Positions 8,335 to 15,826 of a stretch of 41,224 nt of DNA are shown piece by piece. The position numbers were made by a program, and so were the translations under genes. A model generated the notes under the pieces. The model made no database searches, was not told the origin of the DNA, and was given only the letters and a program-made list of their open reading frames with translations. Source of the stretch: Bacteroidales bacterium (lineage in GTDB: Bacteria > Bacteroidota > Bacteroidia > Bacteroidales > VadinHA17); the NCBI GenBank assembly GCA_025454815.1, contig JALONR010000029.1:1-41224 (forward strand), given 5' to 3'. Positions within the stretch are counted from its first letter, which is position 1. Every line of letters begins with the position of its first letter.

Positions 8335-9081
8335 CTATTTGTTCAATTGTTCAGACCTGAGAAGAGATGCAGCTGCGGTATCAAGCATCCAGACAATATG
8401 ACCCGAAGCAGGCATTACCCTTGAAGCCGGATAGAGACCTGATCCGCTCTTCCCCTCGATAATTTCAGACACAATGGATGCCTTGCTCTTTCCGGTTACA
8501 ATATAATATATTTTTGATGAGTTGTTGATAAGTCTTCCTGTTGCTGTGATTCTTTTTTGCCGGTTGTCAGGTTTTACTGCAACATCGTACAGCTGACCTG
8601 TTGAGAAAAGGTCGGGTCTGTCAGGGAAGATTGATGCGATGTGCCCGTCGTCTCCCAGTCCAAGAAGCATAAGATCAAACTGCGGGATACCGTTATAGAA
8701 GGGAACCATGCTGGTTACCAGCTCAGAATACTGCCTGGCCTCCGCACCCGGGTCATCCTCACCCCTGATCCGAAAAACGTTGGCATCAGGAATCGGCACG
8801 TTCTGCAGAAGGTTTTCATAGGCCATCCTGAAGTTGCTTTCTTTATCCTCCGGAGGTACACAACGTTCATCACCCCAGAATACGAGAAGCTTTTCCCAGC
8901 TGATTCTTTCAGCATAGTTTTCTGAAAGATAGTGGAAGAGAAACTCCGGGGTGGAGCCGCCCGAGAGAGCAATTGTATAGTAATGGTCTGGCTCGATACG
9001 GTCAAGGTCCTTAATCAGTATTGCCGCGTAGCTTTGAGCCAGGGCCTCACGGGAAGGGAAAACTCTGACTGAATATGACAT
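8335..9081 (-). CDS. pgl: 6-phosphogluconolactonase
   Basis: 248 residues, usual size for the DevB/Pgl family. It hydrolyses 6-phosphogluconolactone to 6-phosphogluconate, the second step of the oxidative pentose-phosphate pathway. Family signatures are 'YTIALSGGSTPEFLFHYL' (~35-52), 'VFWGDERCVPPEDKESNFRMAYENLL' and 'LMLLGLGDDGHIASIFP'. It lies directly downstream of zwf (29 nt), whose product makes its substrate, and upstream of the transhydrogenase genes. Confidence 0.96.
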   Translation of the reverse strand: MSYSVRVFPSREALAQSYAAILIKDLDRIEPDHYYTIALSGGSTPEFLFHYLSENYAERISWEKLLVFWGDERCVPPEDKESNFRMAYENLLQNVPIPDANVFRIRGEDDPGAEARQYSELVTSMVPFYNGIPQFDLMLLGLGDDGHIASIFPDRPDLFSTGQLYDVAVKPDNRQKRITATGRLINNSSKIYYIVTGKSKASIVSEIIEGKSGSGLYPASRVMPASGHIVWMLDTAAASLLRSEQLNK

Positions 9082-9110
9082 ATTGAATCGTAATATTGCT
9101 ATAAAACTAA

Positions 9111-10652
9111 TTATAATTCACAATAAATGCCATCATCTGCAAGATTTTTACACGGGTAACGCCACGTAAGCTCCGGTTCTTCTATCAGGTCGTCGGCAGT
9201 CTCAGGTCCCCATGTGCCTGCCGGATACCCGTAGACAGGTATTGAATGGTCATTTTTCCAGGCCTGAATGACGGGATCAAGGAATTTCCAGGCTGCCAGA
9301 ACGGCATCAGACCTCGTATAAAGAGTTGAATCACCATTCATGCAGTCATATATCAGTCGCTCATATGCCTCAGGTATGCGTCCGTCAGCAAGATCAGAAT
9401 AATGGAAATCCATATTGACGTTCCTGACGTTGAACCCGGCTCCCGGGATCTTCATCCCGAACTTTAACAGTATTCCCTCATCAGGCTGAATTCTGATTAT
9501 CAGCTGATTGCATCCCTCGCAGCCGCTCTTTCCTGAAAACAGGTAGTGAGGCGTTGGCTTGAAATGGATAACAGCCTCGGTAACCCTCGTGGGTAAACGT
9601 TTGCCGGTCCGCACATAAAAGGGAACACCTCCCCATCTCCAGTTATCAATATAAAATTTCATCGCTGCAAAGGTCTCCGTCATTGACGCCGGGTCAACCC
9701 CCTCCTCCTCACGGTACCCGCTGATCAGTTCACCCTTTACATGTGAACCTGTATACTGTCCGCGGATTGTAACCTTCGCTGCATCCTCCTGGCTGATTGG
9801 CCTGAGCGACTCGAAAACCTTGACAAGTTCGTTCCTGATGGAGGTGGAATCAATCGAAGACGGGGGCTCCATGGCTATGAACCCCACAAGGTGAAGGAGA
9901 TGATTCTGGACCATGTCCCGGAGAGCTCCTGTCTCCTCATAATATGATCCCCTCTTCTCAACCCCAAGGCTTTCAGATGAGGTTATCTCAACATGATGAA
10001 CATAATTCCTGTTCCACAGAGGCTCAAAAATCCCGTTTGAAAATCTTGTGACCAGAATATTCTGAACCGTCTCCTTGCCCAGGTAATGGTCTATACGGTA
10101 AATCTGGCTCTCATTCCAGTTTTCGAGCAGGAGTTTGTTGAGACTTACAGCAGACTGATAATCATGCCCGAAAGGCTTTTCTATTATCATCCTCTTCCAG
10201 CCGTCACTCTCGCTGTTGAGTCCGCACAGTGCCAGATTATGCGGTATATCGTCATACAACCCGGGAGGTACCGAAAGATAAAAAAGCGTATTGCCCGGTA
10301 TGCCAAGTTCCTCCCTCATCTGTTCCAGAAGCATTGCCAGAGGTTTGTAATCTCCGATGTCAGCCGGATCAAGTGCTGTATAATAAAATGAACGGATGAA
10401 TTCCCCGGTCAGATCGCTGTTTTTTTGTTTGGTTACGGAAGAGATGGCGCTGCTGACTTCGGCCCGGTAGGTTTCATTGTCAATACTGCTCCTGCCTGTT
10501 GCAAGGACGGCAAATCGTGCAGGCATCAGCCCCTGTGTCCACAGGGTAAAAAGCGCAGGAACTATTTTTCTCATCGACAGGTCTCCCCTGCCACCGAATA
10601 TTACAATAATTTGACTATCCGGCTTTTTGTCAGAATTTTTTCTGTCTGTCAT
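9111..10652 (-). CDS. zwf: Glucose-6-phosphate 1-dehydrogenase
   Basis: 513 residues, full length. It oxidises glucose-6-phosphate to 6-phosphogluconolactone with reduction of NADP+ (or NAD+). Visible features: nucleotide-binding turn 'IFGGRGDLSMRKIVPALF' (19-36; the more usual form is GASGDLA, here GGRGDLS), 'IIEKPFGHD' (~156-164), and the active-site signature RIDHYLGKE at 186-194. It heads a five-gene operon. The ATG at 10652 leaves a 16-residue polar N-terminal tail before the first strand. A -7-like element lies 82 nt upstream. Grouping with transhydrogenase suggests joint control of NADPH supply. Confidence 0.97.
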   Translation of the reverse strand: MTDRKNSDKKPDSQIIVIFGGRGDLSMRKIVPALFTLWTQGLMPARFAVLATGRSSIDNETYRAEVSSAISSVTKQKNSDLTGEFIRSFYYTALDPADIGDYKPLAMLLEQMREELGIPGNTLFYLSVPPGLYDDIPHNLALCGLNSESDGWKRMIIEKPFGHDYQSAVSLNKLLLENWNESQIYRIDHYLGKETVQNILVTRFSNGIFEPLWNRNYVHHVEITSSESLGVEKRGSYYEETGALRDMVQNHLLHLVGFIAMEPPSSIDSTSIRNELVKVFESLRPISQEDAAKVTIRGQYTGSHVKGELISGYREEEGVDPASMTETFAAMKFYIDNWRWGGVPFYVRTGKRLPTRVTEAVIHFKPTPHYLFSGKSGCEGCNQLIIRIQPDEGILLKFGMKIPGAGFNVRNVNMDFHYSDLADGRIPEAYERLIYDCMNGDSTLYTRSDAVLAAWKFLDPVIQAWKNDHSIPVYGYPAGTWGPETADDLIEEPELTWRYPCKNLADDGIYCEL

Positions 10653-10734
10653 ATGTCTCTCTGCTGAATTCAGAATATTTACCTCTCCGGCAACGGCTGT
10701 CTAAGCGGGTATTGCCGGTACACAACCCTCAAAG

Positions 10735-10742
10735 CAAATATA
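10735..10742 (-). promoter_or_regulatory. Candidate Bacteroidota -7 element upstream of zwf
   Basis: On the minus strand the sequence is TATATTTG, an exact fit to TAnnTTTG. No clear TTG is seen at the expected -33 distance. It would give an mRNA leader of roughly 75 nt. Confidence 0.35.
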
Positions 10743-10805
10743 GTTAAACCATCCGGCAGCTCTATCCCGTTCCGCCACTGAATAAAGAATTGATAAAATC
10801 AAATA

Positions 10806-10827
10806 AATGCATACTTCATAATGCATT
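10806..10827. promoter_or_regulatory. Inverted repeat, possible upstream activator site
   Basis: AATGCAT and its exact inverse ATGCATT are separated by 8 nt. The site lies about 205-230 nt before the sigma-54-like element, a distance at which enhancer-binding activators often bind. It could equally be a chance palindrome in AT-rich DNA. Confidence 0.25.
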
Positions 10828-11032
10828 GTTTATCTGCCCATTAACAAATCCGGATTATTATAATGTTGCATTTATAAACAGGTGTAATTATTTTCAACAC
10901 TCTGCTATCTATCTCATTTTGTGTTTTTTGAGAATTACAATTTCAGCTAATGTATATTTTATCAACACTTCTATTCCGGCACAGACTCACATTTGTATTT
11001 ATATGTATCTCACTATCTTTTTGTTACAGCGT

Positions 11033-11050
11033 TTGGCATACATATTGGAT
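11033..11050 (+). promoter_or_regulatory. Candidate sigma-54 (-24/-12) promoter
   Basis: TTGGCATACATATTGGAT resembles the sigma-54 consensus TTGGCACG-N4-TTGCA: the -24 GG is followed by 10 nt and then GG instead of the canonical GC at -12. Spacing is correct. Transcription would begin around 11060, leaving a ~34-nt leader before the ATG at 11094. The match gains weight because an NtrC-type activator with the sigma-54 contact loop is encoded further along on the same strand. The non-canonical -12 dinucleotide keeps this tentative. Confidence 0.4.
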
Positions 11051-11093
11051 AAGAGGTATTACAACTTACACGGAACAGATAAAAAACCGAGAT

Positions 11094-12761
11094 ATGAAAC
11101 AGACAATGTTTTTAGTGAGCTGCCTGCTGATCCTGCAGACCGGTATGGTGAGTGCCGGAAATACCGGGAATGAAACCCGCAGGAACAGCGTAAATGAAGT
11201 AAATGTTTTCGCCGGCCAGGAAACCAAAGCCCTGACGATGGCATGGATTGAAGCTTTCAGGATTGCAAACCCGGAGGCAAAGGTGAACCCCGTAACTGTT
11301 CCTGGCACAGGATCATCTGATATACAGATAATTACATCCAACAACCCGGATCTCCTGGAAATAAATGATTCCTGGAAGATTGTGGTTGGCCGTGATGTCC
11401 TTGTCCCGCTTATGGGCACATCTGATCCTCTCCTTGAATCAATTTCCGGGCGCGGAATTTCACCTGCAGAGTTCGCCGCAATTCTTTCTTCGGACGGAAG
11501 TTACACATGGGGAAGACTTCTGGGTACCGGAAACAGTGTTCCCGTCTCGGTTATTATTCCTGACGACGATGCTGCACTTGGCGCTATATCAGCTTTCTCG
11601 GCTGTGGAACCAGAGGCAGTAACCGCAGAACGGGCATCCGCTGAGGAGAGCCTTACGGCTCTTGGCACCGGAAAACAGGGAACAATAGTTTTCTGCCGGC
11701 TGGCCGATATTACTGCCAGGACCGGAATGGAGTTCATCGGAGGAATCCGGATTATCCCTGTTGATGTAAACGGAAACGGAAAGTCTGATTACTTCGAACA
11801 GTTTTATGGCAGCTTTGACAGCTTTACCAGAGGTGTATATATTGGCAAATATCCGAAATCACTCTGCAACAATGTTTATGCAGTCTCTGAAGGCATACCT
11901 GCAGAAGGCGCCCCGTCGGACTTTATCAGTTTCATACTTGTCGACGGTCAGCGTTTGGTAGCTGAGGCAGGGTTCACCGCTCTTGCCCGGGGCGAGGGAA
12001 TGGTCCGGAGTGAGACACTGACCACAGGTCAGACAATGGTCACCGCCGGTGAACAGACTCCTGTATACAAAGCATGGCTCTGGCTTCTTGCCATTATTGC
12101 AACGGTATCCCTTCTGGCCTATGCCCTTTATCTCCTGACACGTTCAGGAATCAAAGAGACCGTGCCCAATATATTTAAGTCGCCGATAGCTTTCAGTCCT
12201 GAGACACTTGTCACCCCTGCCGGCATACTTTATGACAGAGGCCATGCATGGACATTCATGGAGAAGGACGGAACCGTCAGGGTTGGAATTGACGACTTCC
12301 TGCAGCATGTCACCGGATCAATCACGAGGATAAAAATGAGATCCGCCGGAGAAAAGATACGTAAGGGAGAACATGTCATGTCAGTGATCCAGAATGGAAA
12401 ACAACTTGATATCCAGTCTCCCGTAAGCGGAACAATTGTTGCCCGCAATGAACAGCTGATGAATGATACTGCTATCCTTCACAGTTCTCCCTATGACGCC
12501 GGATGGGTTTACTCCGTTGTTCCCGAAAACTGGGAGAAGGAATCACGCCTGTTGTCTGCAGCAACAAGGTATGCAGAGTTCCTCAGGGATGAATTTACAC
12601 GCATCAAGGATTTCCTTGCCGGAACGCCGGGAGTAAATGACGTCAGGCTTGCTCACGTTGTGCTGCAGGACGGAGGAGAACTGAGAGACGGGCTTCTTGA
12701 GGAATTCGGACCGGAGGTATGGGAAGAATTCCAGATGAGGTTCCTCGACTCGCGCCGCTGA
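11094..12761 (+). CDS. PstS-like periplasmic domain fused through a membrane helix to a GcvH-like domain
   Basis: 555 residues from ATG 11094, chosen because it begins a clean signal peptide (MKQTMFLVSCLLILQTGMVSA); an in-frame ATG at 10950 adds 48 unsupported residues and would overlap the promoter region. Residues ~36-300 resemble phosphate-type ABC binding proteins: 'WKIVVGRDVLVPLMGTSDPL' and 'FISFILVDGQRLVAEAGFTAL' match the PstS pattern. A helix at ~327-348 crosses the membrane and is followed by basic residues, placing the rest in the cytoplasm. Residues ~380-482 are a glycine-cleavage H-protein fold ('GHAWTFMEKDGTVRVGIDDF', 'QSPVSGTIVARNEQL'). At the lipoyl hairpin the usual Lys position is Gly435, with Lys436 next to it. 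Residues ~487-555 form an extension shared with the protein at 14974. No PstABC genes are nearby. Architecture is well supported; function is unknown. Confidence 0.8.
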   Translation: MKQTMFLVSCLLILQTGMVSAGNTGNETRRNSVNEVNVFAGQETKALTMAWIEAFRIANPEAKVNPVTVPGTGSSDIQIITSNNPDLLEINDSWKIVVGRDVLVPLMGTSDPLLESISGRGISPAEFAAILSSDGSYTWGRLLGTGNSVPVSVIIPDDDAALGAISAFSAVEPEAVTAERASAEESLTALGTGKQGTIVFCRLADITARTGMEFIGGIRIIPVDVNGNGKSDYFEQFYGSFDSFTRGVYIGKYPKSLCNNVYAVSEGIPAEGAPSDFISFILVDGQRLVAEAGFTALARGEGMVRSETLTTGQTMVTAGEQTPVYKAWLWLLAIIATVSLLAYALYLLTRSGIKETVPNIFKSPIAFSPETLVTPAGILYDRGHAWTFMEKDGTVRVGIDDFLQHVTGSITRIKMRSAGEKIRKGEHVMSVIQNGKQLDIQSPVSGTIVARNEQLMNDTAILHSSPYDAGWVYSVVPENWEKESRLLSAATRYAEFLRDEFTRIKDFLAGTPGVNDVRLAHVVLQDGGELRDGLLEEFGPEVWEEFQMRFLDSRR

Positions 12762-12838
12762 ATGTCCCTGTGATTTTACCCGTTACCGTAAGATTAAATG
12801 ATCAATAAACGATATCCTGATTTATTAATATCTATGTT

Positions 12839-13708
12839 ATGAGTATTGACAGACGAAGTTTCTTCAAGGCACTAGGGGTTACCGGCATTACACTGGCGAC
12901 AGGAAGCCGTGTCAGTGCCACCCCGTCAATGGAGAACAAAAATGAATTCTACGGGATACTCTATGACTCCACCCGCTGCGCCGGATGCCAGGGATGTGAG
13001 TTTGCCTGTGCTGAAGCTCACGGCCTCCCCGCACCCAGCTTTGAGGATCTGCCTGTTATCGGAACCGAACGGAAAGCTGATGAGACCAGGCGTACTGTGG
13101 TCAACGCGTACCAGACAAGCAAAGGTGAGGTATATGTAAAAAGGCAGTGCATGCACTGCAATGATCCTGCCTGCACCGCAGCCTGCCTGACAAAGGCAAT
13201 GCTGAAGAATGAAGAAGGCCCTGTCGTCTGGAGGGGGAACAAATGCATGGGGTGCCGATACTGCATGGTCTCCTGCCCCTTTGACGTACCGAAATTTGAG
13301 TACCACAGCCCCAACCCGAAAATTGAAAAATGCGATATGTGCTTTGAGCGGATTAAGGAAGGCCAGGTACCTGCATGCGCAGAACAGTGCCCGACCGAAG
13401 CCCTGGTTTTCGGAACAAGGAGAGAACTTATCGCTGAAGCCAGAAGGAGGATAAATGAAAACCCCGAAATGTATTATGATCACATCTATGGCGAACATGA
13501 GGCCGGCGGAACGGGGTATCTTTACCTCTCTCCCGTTCCCTTTGAAGAAGTTGGCTTCAAAACCACAATACAGAAATCGTCATACCCGGCACTGACAAAG
13601 GGGTTCCTCTACGCAGTCCCGTCAATATTCGTTCTCTGGCCTGCTTTGTTGCTGGGATTACAGCAGGCTACAAAAAATAACAGTCAAAACGAAGATGAGG
13701 ATGAGTAA
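12839..13708 (+). CDS. Tat-exported ferredoxin-like subunit with four [4Fe-4S] sites (HybA/DsrO type)
   Basis: 289 residues. The N-terminus DRRSFFKALGVTG is a twin-arginine signal, so folded cofactor-loaded protein is exported to the periplasm. Sixteen cysteines fall into four cluster motifs: 47/50/53/57, 104/107/112/116, 136/139/142/146 and 165/168/180/184, the pattern of HybA, DsrO and PsrB/NrfC-type electron-transfer subunits. A C-terminal helix (~255-275) anchors it in the membrane, as in HybA, and an acidic tail follows. The role is to pass electrons between a partner and the NrfD-type subunit encoded next, whose start overlaps this gene's end by 14 nt. No hydrogenase or molybdopterin subunit is encoded nearby, so the electron partner is unidentified. 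Confidence 0.9.
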   Translation: MSIDRRSFFKALGVTGITLATGSRVSATPSMENKNEFYGILYDSTRCAGCQGCEFACAEAHGLPAPSFEDLPVIGTERKADETRRTVVNAYQTSKGEVYVKRQCMHCNDPACTAACLTKAMLKNEEGPVVWRGNKCMGCRYCMVSCPFDVPKFEYHSPNPKIEKCDMCFERIKEGQVPACAEQCPTEALVFGTRRELIAEARRRINENPEMYYDHIYGEHEAGGTGYLYLSPVPFEEVGFKTTIQKSSYPALTKGFLYAVPSIFVLWPALLLGLQQATKNNSQNEDEDE

Positions 13709-14927
13709 CGGAAACTATATCGCCCCCCGGGAAATAAGCAAAAGCAACACCTGGAAGTTCATCCTGGGTGAACTGAAACCAAAGGGAAAACTGCTTACCC
13801 CGTTTAATATAATTTCAGTTCCGATAATAATTACCGGGATTGTACTGATTGTGATACGGTTCTGGAAAGGGATCGGATCAATCACCAACCTGACCCAGGA
13901 AGTACCCTGGGGTTTATGGATCGGCTTTGATGTTGTCACAGGCGTAGCATTTGCGGGTGGAGCCTATGTCATAACCTTTATGGTCTATATCCTGAACATG
14001 AAGAAATATCAATCCATTGTCAGGGTTACAGTGCTGAACGGCTTCCTGGCTTACCTGTTTTATGCAGGTGCCCTTCTGCTTGACCTCGGCAGGCCATGGA
14101 ACGTAATCAACCCGATCATCGGCAACAGTTTCGGCACCAGCTCCGTACTCTTCCTTGTCGCCTGGCATTTCCTGCTTTATATGATCGCAGAGCTTATTGA
14201 GTTCTCGCCGGCAGTGGCAGAGTGGCTGGGAGCAAAGAGAGCAAGAAAAATACTCTCAGGAATGACCCTGGGGGCAGTGATTTTCGGTATTACCCTCTCA
14301 ACCCTGCACCAATCAGGACTTGGAGCCCTTTTCCTGATGGCGAAGGACAAGATTCACCCGTTATGGTATTCTGAGTTCATACCGATAATGTTTTTTGTCT
14401 CGAGCATCTTTGCCGGCCTTTCAATGGTCATTTTCGAGGGCTCGATAAGCCAAAGGGTCTTTTCTGACCAGATCAGCGAGAAAAACCACAGGGCTCACAA
14501 CAACATCCTCCACAGTCTTTCAAATATCTGCGCTGTTGCCATGTTTGCCTATTTTACCCTGAATGTCCTGGTTTTTGTACACGAAAAACGCTGGGGTCTC
14601 CTGAATACCCCGATGGGATACTGGTACCTGACGGAAATGCTGGGATTCGTGCTGCTGCCTATGTTACTGTTTTTCATGAGCTATCGCAAACGGAACATTA
14701 CCCTCATAAAGGTGGCCTCGGTCATGACCATGGCCGGTATAATCCTGAACCGATTAAACATCTCAGTAATAGGCTTCAAGTGGGATGCTGTCAACCATTA
14801 TTACCCGTCATGGATGGAAATAACCGTCACCCTTGCGGTGATCTTTACGGAGATCTGGATATTCAGGTGGGTGATCAGGCGCATGCCGGTTCTCAGAGAG
14901 GCACCCGGATGGAGTGGCAACCACTGA
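13695..14927 (+). CDS. NrfD/HybB-family membrane quinone-interacting subunit
   Basis: 410 residues from ATG 13695 (a second in-frame ATG at 13701 would give ATGAGTAA overlap with the preceding stop). Most of the chain is hydrophobic, with about ten predicted helices starting with 'IISVPIIITGIVLIVIRFW'. 'LTQEVPWGLWIGFDVVTGVAFAGGAYV' and 'DLGRPWNVINPIIG' are hallmarks of the HybB/NrfD family, integral proteins that exchange electrons with menaquinone for a periplasmic ferredoxin subunit. HybB of hydrogenase-2 and DsrP are the closest-looking relatives. Gene overlap with the ferredoxin gene implies a stable complex. It lacks heme-c motifs. Confidence 0.92.
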   Translation: MRMSNGNYIAPREISKSNTWKFILGELKPKGKLLTPFNIISVPIIITGIVLIVIRFWKGIGSITNLTQEVPWGLWIGFDVVTGVAFAGGAYVITFMVYILNMKKYQSIVRVTVLNGFLAYLFYAGALLLDLGRPWNVINPIIGNSFGTSSVLFLVAWHFLLYMIAELIEFSPAVAEWLGAKRARKILSGMTLGAVIFGITLSTLHQSGLGALFLMAKDKIHPLWYSEFIPIMFFVSSIFAGLSMVIFEGSISQRVFSDQISEKNHRAHNNILHSLSNICAVAMFAYFTLNVLVFVHEKRWGLLNTPMGYWYLTEMLGFVLLPMLLFFMSYRKRNITLIKVASVMTMAGIILNRLNISVIGFKWDAVNHYYPSWMEITVTLAVIFTEIWIFRWVIRRMPVLREAPGWSGNH

Positions 14928-14973
14928 TATTCCGCAATTGATTGACAAAATGAATAACTAACAGATAATCGTC

Positions 14974-15684
14974 ATGGATGAGTTCTCATATGTAAACATG
15001 TTTGATACCAAGGGTATCGAGTATATCATAATCATTGCCTTCCTCCTCCTTATCATCCCCTTCTGGAAACTGCTGAACCGCCCCCTGAAGACCTCAGGCA
15101 GAGGAGCCGGGGCAGCATCTCCCCTCCAGGCATCTGTTGCCGGAGTACCCCAGGGCCTCTATTTCAGCGATAATCATACCTGGGCACACATGCTCAGGTC
15201 AGGTGAGGCAAGGATAGGCGTTGACAGACTCCTGGTAAATCTTACCGGGGAGGTAAGCCTGAATATTCTGAAGGAGTCCGGCACCAGGGTAAAAAAGGGA
15301 GAGGAGCTGTCAGAACTGGTAAGGGATGGCAAACGACTCACGGTTGTTTCACCCGTCTCCGGCACCGTGACCGGCGTTAACCATGAACTTCTTGACGATG
15401 CGTCAATTCTCAGTGAGGATCCCTATGGCAAGGGATGGATCTGCTCGGTGAAACCGGAAAACTGGCTCATGGATGTTGCCGGATCCCATTTTGCTGCAGA
15501 TGCAACAGCCTGGCTTAGGAGAGAGCTTGAAAGGACAAGGGACTTCCTGGCCGGGGCTGCAGCCAGACTCACCCCCGGGTCGCACTCAGTTTATCTGCAG
15601 GACGGTGGAGAACCGGCCGGTGAGCCGCTCGCATCCATGCCGGCAGAGGTCTGGGACGACTTCCAGAAAGAGTTCCTGAAATAA
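14974..15684 (+). CDS. Membrane-anchored GcvH-like protein
   Basis: 236 residues. One helix at ~15-34 (IEYIIIIAFLLLIIPFW) is followed by Lys/Arg, predicting that the rest is cytoplasmic. Residues ~66-166 are an H-protein-like lipoyl fold ('DNHTWAHMLRSGEARIGVDRL', 'VSPVSGTVTGVNHELLDD', 'YGKGWICSVKPENW'). As in the protein at 11094, the hairpin reads xxGKxL: Gly119 sits where glycine-cleavage H protein has its lipoyl-Lys, and Lys120 follows it. Residues ~172-236 match the other protein's C-terminal extension ('TRDFLAG', 'YLQDGGE', 'EVWDDFQKEFL'). It lies 46 nt after the NrfD gene. It is clearly paralogous to the fusion protein. It should not be annotated as the glycine-cleavage H protein without caution. 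Confidence 0.85.
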   Translation: MDEFSYVNMFDTKGIEYIIIIAFLLLIIPFWKLLNRPLKTSGRGAGAASPLQASVAGVPQGLYFSDNHTWAHMLRSGEARIGVDRLLVNLTGEVSLNILKESGTRVKKGEELSELVRDGKRLTVVSPVSGTVTGVNHELLDDASILSEDPYGKGWICSVKPENWLMDVAGSHFAADATAWLRRELERTRDFLAGAAARLTPGSHSVYLQDGGEPAGEPLASMPAEVWDDFQKEFLK

Positions 15685-15752
15685 CCGGCCCCTGAAAGCA
15701 GGCCCTTTCCCTGAATTATCCGATTTTTTTGTACATTGTAGAAAATTTACAC

Positions 15753-15801
15753 ACTCTTTGTGATCATCTTCCACCCTTCATGGCAGGTGATCACACAGAG
15801 T
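15753..15801. repeat. Long near-perfect inverted repeat upstream of the heme-sensor kinase gene
   Basis: Arms 15753-15769 and 15785-15801 pair over 17 nt with one mismatch and one G-T pair around a 15-nt centre. The arm cores are TGTGATCA and TGATCACA. No T-run follows on the plus strand, so it is not a standard intrinsic terminator. It ends 25 nt before the kinase ATG. It could be an operator, an attenuating RNA hairpin, or a processing site between the complex genes and the regulatory genes. Confidence 0.7.
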
Positions 15802-15826
15802 TGTAATAAAGGCTAACACATCCGCA

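Larger units (their letters stand above)
10653..11093. other. 441-nt AT-rich divergent intergenic region between zwf and the redox-complex operon
   Basis: There is no credible gene here, although the frame of the downstream gene stays open back to an ATG at 10950. The region holds the minus-strand -7-like element (10735-10742), an inverted repeat AATGCAT/ATGCATT (10806-10812 and 10821-10827, 8-nt spacer) and a sigma-54-like site near the right end (11033-11050). A further TGCATT lies near 10867. The region is noticeably more AT-rich than the flanking genes, as expected for a regulatory region. Confidence 0.6.

Noticed and set aside
10950..11093. Upstream ATG that would lengthen the PstS/GcvH-like fusion by 48 residues
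   Set aside because: The extension lies in AT-rich regulatory DNA, overlaps the sigma-54-like site, and would put a second hydrophobic stretch before an otherwise perfect signal peptide starting at 11094.
12926..13498. 190-residue minus-strand reading frame opposite the ferredoxin gene
   Set aside because: It is a shadow of the Cys-rich coding sequence and has no recognisable family features.
12839..14927. Hydrogenase-2 (HybA/HybB) assignment
   Set aside because: No large or small NiFe subunit or maturation gene is present; only the electron-transfer pair resembles Hyb.
14974..15684. Annotation as the H protein of the glycine cleavage system
   Set aside because: The lipoyl-Lys position is Gly, there is a membrane anchor and an extra C-terminal domain, and the neighbours are redox genes, not gcvT/gcvP.
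15689..15730. Terminator formed by the CCTG/CAGG stem and the later T-run
   Set aside because: The stem is only 4 bp with a bulge and the T-run lies about 20 nt beyond it.
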